Part shown: positions 55,906 through 64,000 of the stretch, piece after piece | Layout of the letters: each line of letters starts with the position of its first letter | Numbering within the stretch: position 1 is the first letter of the stretch | Assembly: GCA_949361645.1 (NCBI GenBank) | Contig: OX442431.1 | Span: 4,605,645-4,669,644 of the forward strand | Direction: 5' to 3' | Source: Spongilla lacustris | Taxonomy: Eukaryota > Porifera > Demospongiae > Spongillida > Spongillidae | DNA: 64,000 bases | Notes under the pieces: generated by a model | The model's input: the letters and a program-made list of their open reading frames with translations, nothing else | Told to the model about the DNA's origin: nothing | The model's database searches: none | Translations under genes and position numbers: made by a program

Positions 55906-58900
55906 ATGTCGAAACTTGGAAGGATTGAAGAGTTCTCGCCGGAGTCAGAAACGATCTCTTCCTATTTGGAGCGCACTGAGTTGTTCTTGGTAGCAAATGA
56001 CGTGGCGAACGATAAGCGGGTAGCTGTTTTTCTGTCTGTGTTAGGTAGCAGGCATTACTCATTGTTGAGGGGTATGCTAGCTCCCAAGAAACCATCAGAG
56101 TGTTCGTTTGCTGAGTTGAGTCAAGCTCTGCGTCGTCATTACGAACCCAAGAAGCTTATCATTGTAGAAAGATTCGCGTTTTATGGTAGGAGTCAAGGTG
56201 AATCAGAAAGCGTCACCGAGTTTGAGGCGGAGCTTCGTAAGTTGGCGCTACATTGTGCCTTTGATGATTTTTTGAGTCAAGCTCTTAGGGACCGTTTAGT
56301 CTGTGGGTTAAAAGATCAGTCTATACAGAGACGGTTGCTAGCAGAGGCTGATTTAACGCTACAGAAAGCATTGGAGATTGCTCGTAGTATGGAAGCTGCT
56401 GAGAAATCAACACGACAATTGGTGCAGACAGATGTAGGGATTCAGGAAATTCATGGACAGAGAAAAGGACCAACCAGTCGGAGGAAATTATGTTGGAGGT
56501 GTGGACAGAGTTCACATTCAGAAGATAAGTGTCGATATCGTGCATTGGATTGTTATAGCTGTGGGCAAAAAGGGCATATAGCTAGGATGTGTAAAAATAG
56601 TACACAGGATACCAAGCAGAGTAGAAAAGGGTATGCCAGATGGGTTAATGAGAGTGACAAGGAACAGGAATTAGTGGAAGATAGTGATGATGAGTGTGAA
56701 GAGGAGTTTCCTGTCCACAAAATAGGAGCTGGTAGTACAAGCCCATATTCAGTGTGGGTAAGAATTGAAGGTGTGAAGTTGCGTATGGAAGTTGACACTG
56801 GGGCAGCTGTATCAGTAGTGTCCAGTAAAACTTGGGAGAAGCTGCAGCTAAAAGTTCCTTTGTGTAAACCTGATGTTACCTTAAAAACGTATACCAACGA
56901 GGTTATGAGGGTGATTGGGGAAGCCAAGTTAAATGTGACATATGGACATGAGAAACATCTGTTACGGTTGTATGTGGTAGAAGGAAATGGACCTAGTTTG
57001 GTTGGTAGGGACTGGCTTGGTAAAATTCGGTTGAATTGGAAGAGTCTTGGCATAGGGATGGTGAGTTGTGTTGGTGTATCATCCGTAGATTTAGTGTTGC
57101 AGAAGTATGAAGACGTGTTTGTTGAAGATGTGAGTGAGATTAAAGGATTTAAGGCCAAGTTAAGGGTTAAGGCAAATGCTGTTCCTCATTTTCTTAGAGC
57201 AAGGCCAATCCCTTTTGCTTTGAAGGATGCAGTAGGTAAGGAGTTAGATCGATTGGAGACTTTGGGTATTTTGCGGAAGGTAACACACAGTGCATGGGCA
57301 GCACCTATTGTTGTGGTTCCTAAGAAAGACGGAAGGCTTCGTATCTGTGGGGATTTTAAGGTCACAGTGAATGCAGTATTGGACGTAGATAAATATCCAC
57401 TACCAAAGCCAGATGATCTGTTTGCAGCTTTAGAGGGGGGCTTGAGATTTACTAAATTGGACCTTAGACAAGCGTACCAACAACTAGCGTTGGAGGAAGG
57501 ATCTCAGGAATTTGTTACTGTGAACACTCATCAGGGTCTCTATCAATTTACAAGGTTGCCATTTGGTGTTGCATCAGCACCAGCAATTTTTCAAAAGATC
57601 ATGGATGAGATACTTCAAGGCATTTCACATGTGGTATGCTATTTGGATGACATTCTTATTTCTGGTAGTTCAGACAAGGAGCACCTGACAAACTTGGAGG
57701 AAGTGCTGAAGAGATTGAGGGAAGCTGGTGTTCATTTGTGTAAGGAAAAGTGTGTGTTTTGGGCGGAATCAGTAGAGTATCTGGGACATGTGGTGAGTAA
57801 AGAGGGATTACGCACAGCTGATTCCAAAGTAGAGGCAGTACTAAAAGCCAGAGCTCCTAATAACAGTGCAGAATTGCGTTCATTCCTTGGGCTGGAATCA
57901 GTAGAGTATCTGGGACATGTGGTGAGTAAAGAGGGATTACGCACAGCTGATTCCAAAGTAGAGGCAGTACTAAAAGCCAGAGCTCCTAATAACAGTGCAG
58001 AATTGCGTTCATTCCTTGGGCTGGTCCATTATTATGGAAAATTCATGCATAAATTGGCAGAGACCTTGCAACCATTGAATGCCCTATTAAAGAAGAATGC
58101 AAGATGGGAATGGAGTTCTAGCTGTGAAGTTGCTTTCCAGCGAGTAAAGGATCAACTGGCAACAGCTCCGGTGTTGTGCCATTATGACCCAAGTCTACCT
58201 CTTCGTCTGGCTGGTGATGCTTCTGCATATGGTGTAGGCGCAGTTCTTTCACATATTTTGAAAGATGGTTCAGAAAGACCCATTGCTTATGCGTCACGGT
58301 CCTTGTCAGTTGCAGAAAAGAATTACGCGCAGTTGGAAAAAGAGGCTTTGTCATTGGTATTCGGAGTTAAGAAATTCCACCAATTTTTGTATGGAAGAAA
58401 TTTTCAGTTGGTTACTGATCATAAGCCATTGACAATGATTTTTGGCTCAAAGACAGGGGTACCTCCTATAGCAGCAGCAAGATTGCAACGTTGGGCTTTG
58501 TTACTTTCTGCTTACAGTTATACCATTGTGTACAAGCCAGGAGTGAATCACAACAATGTTGATGGATTGTCTCGTCTTCCATTGAGTCAGGTGAAGCCAT
58601 CTGCATTTGAAGTGCAAAACACAGATTTTACAGTATGTCAGCTTAATCTATTGCCTGTTACTGCAAAACAACTTGCTGCAGCTACAAGATCAGATCCTGA
58701 ATTATCAAGAGTGTTGCACTTTACCTTGAAAGGATGGCCAGTAGTTCACACAGAGGAATCGATGACAGTACAGTCTTATTGGGCTCGACGTAGTGAGCTG
58801 ACAGTGGAGTGTGGCTGTTTGCTGTGGGGAGTAAGAGTTGTTGTGCCTTATAAATTGCAGGAGCAAGTTTTGAAGGAGCTACATGACGGACACCCAGGCA

Positions 58901-60006
58901 TTGTTCGCATGAAGAATTTGGCTAGAAGCTATGTGTGGTGGCCAGGTTTGGACTCGAACATTGAAGACTTAGTGAAGTCTTGTCCACAATGTCAGGTGGC
59001 TAAAAGTGCTCCACCTAAGGCACCTCTTCATCCTTGGGTGTGGCCATCCAAACCGTGGGAACGTATCCATGTAGATTTTGCTGGGCCATTCCAAGGGAAA
59101 ACATTTTTTATTGTTGTGGATGCTCACTCAAAATGGCCTGAGGTTATTCCAATGTCTACCACAACCTCTTTGGCCACTGTGGTCGAGTTGACCAAGTTGT
59201 TTGCATCGTATGGAATACCACAGCAATTAGTGTCGGATAACGGTCCGCAATTTACATCGCAAGAATTTAAAGAGTTTCTACGAACAAATGGAGTACGACA
59301 CATTCTAACAGCCCCTTACCACCCTTCATCAAATGGTGCAGCAGAGAGATTTGTTAGAACATTTAAGGAAGCCATGCATAAAAATAAGGGCAAGTCCCTT
59401 CATGACCAGTTGATGCATTTTCTATTGTCTTATCGAGTGACACCACATGCTACCACGGGCGTTGCTCCTTGTGAATTATTTATGGGAAGACATTTACGTG
59501 TAGCATTGGATCTTTTAAGACCTGACTTGGAATCTGTTGTGGCTAAGAAACAGTTTCTTCAGAAAAATAATCATGATGGAGCAGCCACATTGAGACAGTT
59601 TATGGTTGGGCAACGGGTAATGGTGCGAAACTACAGGGAAGGACCAAAATGGGTACCAGCAATAGTGAAACAGAAGAGTGGACCTGTGTCATATGTTGTA
59701 CAAATTTCTCCTACAATTTCATGGAGACGGCATGTGGATCAAATGCGTGGTTGCAGTGATAGTCCATACTGGCATGAAACAGTTACATCTCTTCCAACAG
59801 GTGATTCCAGTGCATTATCAGAGGTAGGAAGGACAAATGATATACCAGTGGTTGATGCAACAATAGATGAGGGAGAGAGAGAGAATGAAGTTGCAGCAGA
59901 CAATTGGGATATCACAAGAGCTGAAATACCTGAGGTTAAAGACCAAGGACCTAGACGTTATCCTCAGCGAGTGCATAGACCTCCGGACCGTTATGGATGG
60001 AAATGA
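55906..60006 (+). CDS. Gypsy Gag-Pol polyprotein, 1366 codons, with a 43-residue internal duplication
   Basis: A single open frame makes the whole retrotransposition machinery. Gag occupies about 1-190. Two CCHC zinc knuckles start at Cys196 (CWRCGQSSHSEDKC) and Cys216 (CYSCGQKGHIARMC). Protease has D297-T-G-A. Reverse transcriptase has LPFGVASAPAIF and Y579-L-D-D. RNase H has G-D771-A-S. Integrase has an H/H/C/C finger (HDGHPG, CPQC) and D1057, D1111 and E1147 (DD35E). The order PR-RT-RH-IN is Ty3/gypsy. Gag and pol are fused in one frame, so no frameshift is needed. Odd point: residues 621-663 are repeated exactly as 664-706 (129-bp DNA duplication) in the region after the RT catalytic motif, which could impair the enzyme. 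A polypurine tract (AGATGGGGAAGAG) precedes the 3' LTR. Confidence 0.95.
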   Translation: MSKLGRIEEFSPESETISSYLERTELFLVANDVANDKRVAVFLSVLGSRHYSLLRGMLAPKKPSECSFAELSQALRRHYEPKKLIIVERFAFYGRSQGESESVTEFEAELRKLALHCAFDDFLSQALRDRLVCGLKDQSIQRRLLAEADLTLQKALEIARSMEAAEKSTRQLVQTDVGIQEIHGQRKGPTSRRKLCWRCGQSSHSEDKCRYRALDCYSCGQKGHIARMCKNSTQDTKQSRKGYARWVNESDKEQELVEDSDDECEEEFPVHKIGAGSTSPYSVWVRIEGVKLRMEVDTGAAVSVVSSKTWEKLQLKVPLCKPDVTLKTYTNEVMRVIGEAKLNVTYGHEKHLLRLYVVEGNGPSLVGRDWLGKIRLNWKSLGIGMVSCVGVSSVDLVLQKYEDVFVEDVSEIKGFKAKLRVKANAVPHFLRARPIPFALKDAVGKELDRLETLGILRKVTHSAWAAPIVVVPKKDGRLRICGDFKVTVNAVLDVDKYPLPKPDDLFAALEGGLRFTKLDLRQAYQQLALEEGSQEFVTVNTHQGLYQFTRLPFGVASAPAIFQKIMDEILQGISHVVCYLDDILISGSSDKEHLTNLEEVLKRLREAGVHLCKEKCVFWAESVEYLGHVVSKEGLRTADSKVEAVLKARAPNNSAELRSFLGLESVEYLGHVVSKEGLRTADSKVEAVLKARAPNNSAELRSFLGLVHYYGKFMHKLAETLQPLNALLKKNARWEWSSSCEVAFQRVKDQLATAPVLCHYDPSLPLRLAGDASAYGVGAVLSHILKDGSERPIAYASRSLSVAEKNYAQLEKEALSLVFGVKKFHQFLYGRNFQLVTDHKPLTMIFGSKTGVPPIAAARLQRWALLLSAYSYTIVYKPGVNHNNVDGLSRLPLSQVKPSAFEVQNTDFTVCQLNLLPVTAKQLAAATRSDPELSRVLHFTLKGWPVVHTEESMTVQSYWARRSELTVECGCLLWGVRVVVPYKLQEQVLKELHDGHPGIVRMKNLARSYVWWPGLDSNIEDLVKSCPQCQVAKSAPPKAPLHPWVWPSKPWERIHVDFAGPFQGKTFFIVVDAHSKWPEVIPMSTTTSLATVVELTKLFASYGIPQQLVSDNGPQFTSQEFKEFLRTNGVRHILTAPYHPSSNGAAERFVRTFKEAMHKNKGKSLHDQLMHFLLSYRVTPHATTGVAPCELFMGRHLRVALDLLRPDLESVVAKKQFLQKNNHDGAATLRQFMVGQRVMVRNYREGPKWVPAIVKQKSGPVSYVVQISPTISWRRHVDQMRGCSDSPYWHETVTSLPTGDSSALSEVGRTNDIPVVDATIDEGERENEVAADNWDITRAEIPEVKDQGPRRYPQRVHRPPDRYGWK

Positions 60007-60031
60007 CTTATTCATAGTAGATGGGGAAGAG

Positions 60032-60172
60032 TGTAGTGTATAATAATATTAATAATGTTATATTGTTCGCGCATGCGTAGTTTTTGATTTATTCTAGAGA
60101 TGGACTAGATTGTTACTAGTTGTACCTGTGTTCTCTATCCTAAGTGAATATTAGTTTGTCTAATACACTACA
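60032..60172 (+). repeat. 3' LTR, 141 bp
   Basis: Identical to 55741-55881. Confidence 0.95.
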
Positions 60173-60177
60173 GTCAC

Positions 60178-60228
60178 CACCTCATCATTCCCAGCTTGGC
60201 AAGCCCAATGCAGAGCACTCCGACCAAA
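60178..60228 (-). CDS. Ankyrin exon, 5' part, split by the gypsy insertion
   Basis: 51 bp after the acceptor CCACCTTAG. It reads FGRSALHWACQAGNDEV. The rest of the exon is at 55693-55740 beyond the element. The upstream exons are probably outside the window. Confidence 0.8.
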
Positions 60229-61239
60229 CTAAGGTGGTACCGCAGAATAACAGTTTGTTTCAATAGTCACAATATAAAAAAACTGAGATACTTTTAAGAA
60301 ATATGTAACACACTAATCAGTAAGCTACTCAGCAGTCATACACCTGAAAATGCAACTACTGCAATAATTTATAATTGTAGTGAAAATTATTTTTCTTCAA
60401 ATACAGTCACTATCAGCCTTTTGCTGGTATTTCCATCTCTTAATTGTGCTCTGGACTTTACAATACAAAGAAAACGAACACTCATTGTAAGTATAAATTA
60501 AAACTGAGACACTGCATTGATTACAACATACAGGGTGTCCATAAATGAACATAAACACTTTCATACATTACCTTAATTAAGTAAATAGTATGTGGGTGTA
60601 AACAACTTCACACTACTCTCTAAAATATTAGGTATGGGTACTTGTTATTTTGCATGAACATGTTATGAAGCCAGCAATTACTTATGGTTTTGTTTTAGTT
60701 GCAGAGTGATGTATTGTGTAGTAGAGTGTATGCAAATACATGTATAGATATGTCATTATCATCAAATAAATACTGCAAACTGAAAATAATGAGATCAGGA
60801 AGCACAACACCAATGATGACAAATGTGGAGAACTAGGATGGGTATGCATCCCTTTGGTCATTGACAAGTGGCTGTGATGTATTCTGCTCAGTTGGCATCT
60901 AGGCAAAGCCAAAGCCCCTCATTTTACACAACTTATATGGCAGACTCAACATCTGCCTTGTTAGGTCAGTTGCTTCGGGCTTGTTATCTTGCCATGTCAT
61001 TAGTAATAATGGATAAATTATAATTATAATAATATACATGTACAGATGTGAAAAAGGTTGCAGACCAACTGCAAAATATTGGCAAACAGATGCACAAAAA
61101 CTAAGACATATTTCAGTCATCCATGAACCAAAATCATGTCGACCAGCCCAATAACTGATAGATGGTTTTATTTAAACATTACGTTAATCAAGTGCAGGTA
61201 TATTACATAAAGCCCATATATACACACGTACATGGACAA
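60229..61239. other. Intron/non-coding stretch
   Basis: AT-rich. A short GTCCATAAATGAACATAAAC-type sequence is present but nothing is recognised. No further ankyrin exon was found. Confidence 0.4.
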
Positions 61240-61605
61240 GTTACACAAAAAAATCTTCCACCGAATGTTGACTGAAAGAACCATCACAGATGCAGCATAT
61301 CCTCTTTGCGAGAGCCTTTGAAGGAGGAAAGAGTAGACATTGCATTCCGCAGCTCCAGATGTCAGTTTAAGGTGATGCATCACCAAGCATCTTTAGAAAG
61401 GGAATCCCATCAGGTCTTTTCCCATTAGAAGGAAAGATGCCAGGCCTTGATGTAACCCTCTACCAACAAGAGTACTGCTTCACACAATTCTTTTAGATGT
61501 GATGGCAAGATCTGGTGGACAAGGTCTGAGGAGGCAGAAGCGACAAAGGCAGGGGCAAGCTGTGCAGCACTATGACTACAAAGTCCATCAAACTTCACTG
61601 GCAAC
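61240..61605 (-). pseudogene. LINE remnant C (RLE-type tail), cut by the next gypsy element
   Basis: Minus strand reads FDGLCSHSAAQLAPAFVASA near 61600-61530, PSNGKRPDGIPF near 61420, and FLLQRLSQRGYAASVM near 61310. These match successive parts of LINE remnant B and of the usual LINE C-terminus, with stops and shifts between them. Confidence 0.6.
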
Positions 61606-61610
61606 TATAG

Positions 61611-61730
61611 TGTACTTAGTAGTGAACTAGCTATATATATGATTGCGCATGCGTAGTGGTGGTGCACTCTTATTAGGGAGTATTCAATTGCTGGTATGGT
61701 GTGTGTGATTGGATTGCGAAAGACATAACA
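61611..61730 (+). repeat. 5' LTR (~120 bp; boundaries inferred)
   Basis: TGTACTTAGTAGTG ... GACATAACA, followed after one base by the primer-binding site. It contains TGCGCATGCGTA at 61644-61655. With no second LTR in view, the left edge is a best guess from the TG start. Confidence 0.6.
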
Positions 61731-61747
61731 GTGGCGACGAGGGTGGG

Positions 61748-64000
61748 ATGGAGACAACTATGTCGAGAGGACTGGAACAGTTTGACCCAACGGTGGAACG
61801 AATTGACGATTACAAAGAAAGGTTTGATTACTATTGCGTTGCTAATGGGGTGGGGAAAGATCGGAAGAAGGCGTTGTTTTTGACGAAGATTGGTCAAAAG
61901 ATGTTCTCGAACTTAAAGGTTTGGGTGAGCCCCACTGCACTGAGCGACCTTAGCTTGGACGACATAGTCACACGTTTGAGAGCTCGCACAGTACCAGAAA
62001 CTGTAGAAATTGCCGAACGGTATAGGTTTTTCAAGCGAGTACAAAAGAGTGAAGAGAATGTCATTGAATACATGTCCAATTTGAGAGCATTAGCAAAGAC
62101 ATGCAATTTTGGAGATTATTTAGACACCGCATTGAGAGACCAGTTTGTGTGTGGGCTCCAGGATTCGCACATACAACGGGAACTTTTGTGTATAAGGGAT
62201 CTTAGTTTGGTGCAAGCACAGGACAAGGCTCGTTCCATGGAAATTGTGCTGAAAGAGACAGTAGAGCTTCGTCAGAAAGAACCAGATGTGAGCGTTGAGG
62301 CTGGTAATGATGAAGGAACTGCGGAGACACATAAGATTTCTAAATCACAAGGTCCTAGAAAAGGTTGTCCTAGATGTGGGGGCACAAACCACATGGCAGC
62401 AAACTGTTTTCACAAAGATAAAGAATGCAATCACTGTGGGAAGGTAGGGCACATTGCGAGAGTCTGTCGCAGTGGAGCTGGAGGCAAGGGTAAGCCAATG
62501 TGGAAGAAATCCAAGGATGCAATGAGAGCACACATGGTACAGGCAGAGGAGCGAGAGGACAGCGGAAGTTTTGAAGATGAGGAAAAGGAAACCGATGATG
62601 AGATGTATGTGCATAAAATTAGCACCAACGCAAGGTACAAGAAATTGGTGACGGTGTTACAAGTGAATGGAGTAGGACTGAAATTTGAAGTGGACACGGG
62701 AGCAGAGCTTTCACTCATTCCGCTGAAAGTTTACATGGAAAGATTGTCTATGGTTAAGGTTCGTCCGTCATCAGTAGTTCTGAAACTTTACGATGGAAGT
62801 ATACTGCCAACAAGAGGGAAGGTTGTCGTGGAAGCAATGCAGGGACGTCACCGAGCAACGGGTGAATTTGTGATAGTAGAAAATGCTGATTTTCAGCTGC
62901 CACTACTAGGACGTGACTGGTTAGGAAAACTGCGTTTGGATTGGCAAGGATTATTGAAGTCTTGTACGAAGGGGGATCCTAGGATAAATGCCCTGCATAC
63001 TGCTAGTTGGATTAATGAGTTTCCAGATGTCGTCAAGGAAGGACTAGGTCGACTGAAAGGGATAAGAGCAGACATTGAACTGAAAGGCAAGGTCAAGCCA
63101 ATATTCTGTAAAAGCAGAGCAGTTCCTTTTGCATTGAGAAAGCAGGTAGAAGAAATTTTGCAACAACAAGTGGAAGATGGGGAATTACAGCCAGTAGAGC
63201 AGAGTGAGTGGGCAGCACCGATAGTTGTGGTCAAGAAGAAAGATGGAGGGATAAGAATTTGCGCAGACTTTAAGATGACCATTAATCCTTATTTGCGCCA
63301 CAAAACGTTTCCACTGCCTACCCCAGAAGAAATTTTTGCGACTTTAGCAAATGGGGAGTCATTCACCAAGCTAGATTTAGCTAGAGCTTACAAACAGATG
63401 GAGGTAGCATCTGATAGTCAGTCGCTGTTAACAATAACCACGCATATGGGACTGTTCAAGTTCAGTCGACTTCCCTTTGGAGTAGCAACTGCTCCAGCTA
63501 TGTGGCAGCGAGCTATGTCTATTGTATTTCAAGGGTGTAAACGAGTGGTTTATTATATGGATGACATATTAGTGACTGGTAATACAAGAGAGGAGCATGA
63601 ATCAAATCTTCGTCAGGTGTTTCAGCGGTTGCAGCAGTATGGTCTAAGGATCAATCTTTCTAAATGTCGTTTTTTTCAACATACAGTGGAATTTTTAGGG
63701 CATAGCATTTCAACCGATGGTATCAGACCCACGGATGAGAGAATAAGAGGAGTTGTGGGAGCGCCTGTACCCACCAATAAGGGGGAGTTAAAATCTTTCC
63801 TTGGACTGATGACATACAATGCAAAGTTTCTTCCTCAATTGGCAACTGTGTTACACTCGCTGTACCAACTTTTATGTAAAGATGTGAAATGGAAATGGAG
63901 TAAAGTTCATGATATAGCAGTGAAGGAGGCGAAACATTTAGTAAGTAGGGCCCCAGTTTTAGCTCATTTTGATACGTCTAAGCCAATAAGGCTTTATTGT
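61748..64000 (+). CDS. Gypsy Gag-Pol polyprotein (partial, 751 codons, no stop)
   Basis: ATG at 61748, which overlaps the end of the primer site; a second in-frame Met lies at codon 5. Gag includes YRFFKRVQKSEENVIEYMSN. Zinc knuckles start at Cys207 (CPRCGGTNHMAANC, CNHCGKVGHIARVC). Protease has D316-T-G-A. LLGRDWLGKLRLDW follows, then the RT core: RICADFKMTIN, SFTKLDLARAYKQM, LPFGVATAPAMW and Y603-M-D-D. It breaks off in the RT connection/RNase H entry (PVLAHFDTSKPIRLYC). There is no stop or frameshift anywhere, so it is likely a young copy. It is a single-ORF gypsy like its neighbour at 55741. Confidence 0.9.
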   Translation, partial: METTMSRGLEQFDPTVERIDDYKERFDYYCVANGVGKDRKKALFLTKIGQKMFSNLKVWVSPTALSDLSLDDIVTRLRARTVPETVEIAERYRFFKRVQKSEENVIEYMSNLRALAKTCNFGDYLDTALRDQFVCGLQDSHIQRELLCIRDLSLVQAQDKARSMEIVLKETVELRQKEPDVSVEAGNDEGTAETHKISKSQGPRKGCPRCGGTNHMAANCFHKDKECNHCGKVGHIARVCRSGAGGKGKPMWKKSKDAMRAHMVQAEEREDSGSFEDEEKETDDEMYVHKISTNARYKKLVTVLQVNGVGLKFEVDTGAELSLIPLKVYMERLSMVKVRPSSVVLKLYDGSILPTRGKVVVEAMQGRHRATGEFVIVENADFQLPLLGRDWLGKLRLDWQGLLKSCTKGDPRINALHTASWINEFPDVVKEGLGRLKGIRADIELKGKVKPIFCKSRAVPFALRKQVEEILQQQVEDGELQPVEQSEWAAPIVVVKKKDGGIRICADFKMTINPYLRHKTFPLPTPEEIFATLANGESFTKLDLARAYKQMEVASDSQSLLTITTHMGLFKFSRLPFGVATAPAMWQRAMSIVFQGCKRVVYYMDDILVTGNTREEHESNLRQVFQRLQQYGLRINLSKCRFFQHTVEFLGHSISTDGIRPTDERIRGVVGAPVPTNKGELKSFLGLMTYNAKFLPQLATVLHSLYQLLCKDVKWKWSKVHDIAVKEAKHLVSRAPVLAHFDTSKPIRLYC

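Larger units (their letters stand above)
55741..60172 (+). mobile_element. Full-length Ty3/gypsy element with identical LTRs, inserted in an ankyrin exon
   Basis: 4432 bp, LTRs 55741-55881 and 60032-60172, identical when compared by eye. The target duplication GTCAC is at 55736-55740 and 60173-60177. The polyprotein frame is open. It sits antisense to the kinase gene. Confidence 0.95.
61611..64000 (+). mobile_element. Second gypsy element, apparently intact, runs off the right edge
   Basis: LTR about 61611-61730, primer-binding site TGGCGACGAGGGTGGGA at 61732-61748, then an open polyprotein to the last base. It differs in sequence from the element at 55741 but has the same layout and primer site. 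The 3' half and target duplication are outside the window. Confidence 0.85.

Noticed and set aside
56553..57158. 201-codon minus-strand ORF
   Set aside because: Shadow of the intact gypsy polyprotein on the plus strand.

Overview
This is a 64 kb piece of animal nuclear DNA that is AT-rich and dominated by repeats. A demosponge is the most likely source. The best clue is the kinase at 49013-50090, whose catalytic domain (W-T-I-Q-R-K-E-I lead-in, HRDVSSANVLL, LSDYGSANF) recalls an ankyrin/coiled-coil TKL-type kinase family I know as expanded in sponges. This is inference from memory, not a search. Split genes with GT-AG introns, (CA)n and minisatellite tracts, hAT, CACTA-like, Harbinger-like and piggyBac/Kolobok-like DNA transposons, LINEs with a restriction-like endonuclease, and Ty3/gypsy elements all fit a marine invertebrate.

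Only two loci look like host genes. The first is an intronless 211-codon gene on the minus strand (23768-24403). It encodes a secreted protein with the zinc/catalytic signature of the cytidine-deaminase fold (H-S-E, then P-C-x-x-C), and has a TATA box and an inverted CCAAT box just upstream. The second is the 3' half of a multi-exon minus-strand gene (49013-60228): ankyrin repeats in 33-codon phase-0 exons, a long heptad-repeat coiled coil without methionine, a membrane helix, a second coil, and a C-terminal kinase domain with its catalytic residues present.

Layout. 1-8.1 kb: a decayed transposon gene, a 65-bp minisatellite, three copies of a CA-rich dispersed repeat, and a ~150-bp tandem array with long G runs. 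8.1-14 kb: a CpG-retaining gene-poor stretch, a foldback, and a decayed five-exon CACTA/Tnp2-like transposase. 14-23.5 kb: non-autonomous DNA transposons with recognisable target-site duplications, CA/ACATGC minisatellites and palindromes. 23.7-25.2 kb: the deaminase gene and a TTF-type zinc-finger remnant. 25.9-27.6 kb and 40.4-41.8 kb: two copies of one large foldback element. 29.2-32.9 kb: four DNA transposons nested inside one another. 33-38 kb: a decayed gypsy element with near-identical LTRs. 42.5-44.9 kb: a gypsy 5' fragment and a 29-bp satellite. 45-48.2 kb: two LINE remnants. 49-60.2 kb: the kinase gene, whose ankyrin exon is split by a pristine gypsy element (55741-60172, identical LTRs, 1366-codon open polyprotein). 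61.2-64 kb: a LINE remnant followed by another intact gypsy element that runs off the right edge.

The host genes do not form an obvious pathway. What ties the window together is repeated transposition into itself, including one clean, recent-looking hit on a signalling gene.
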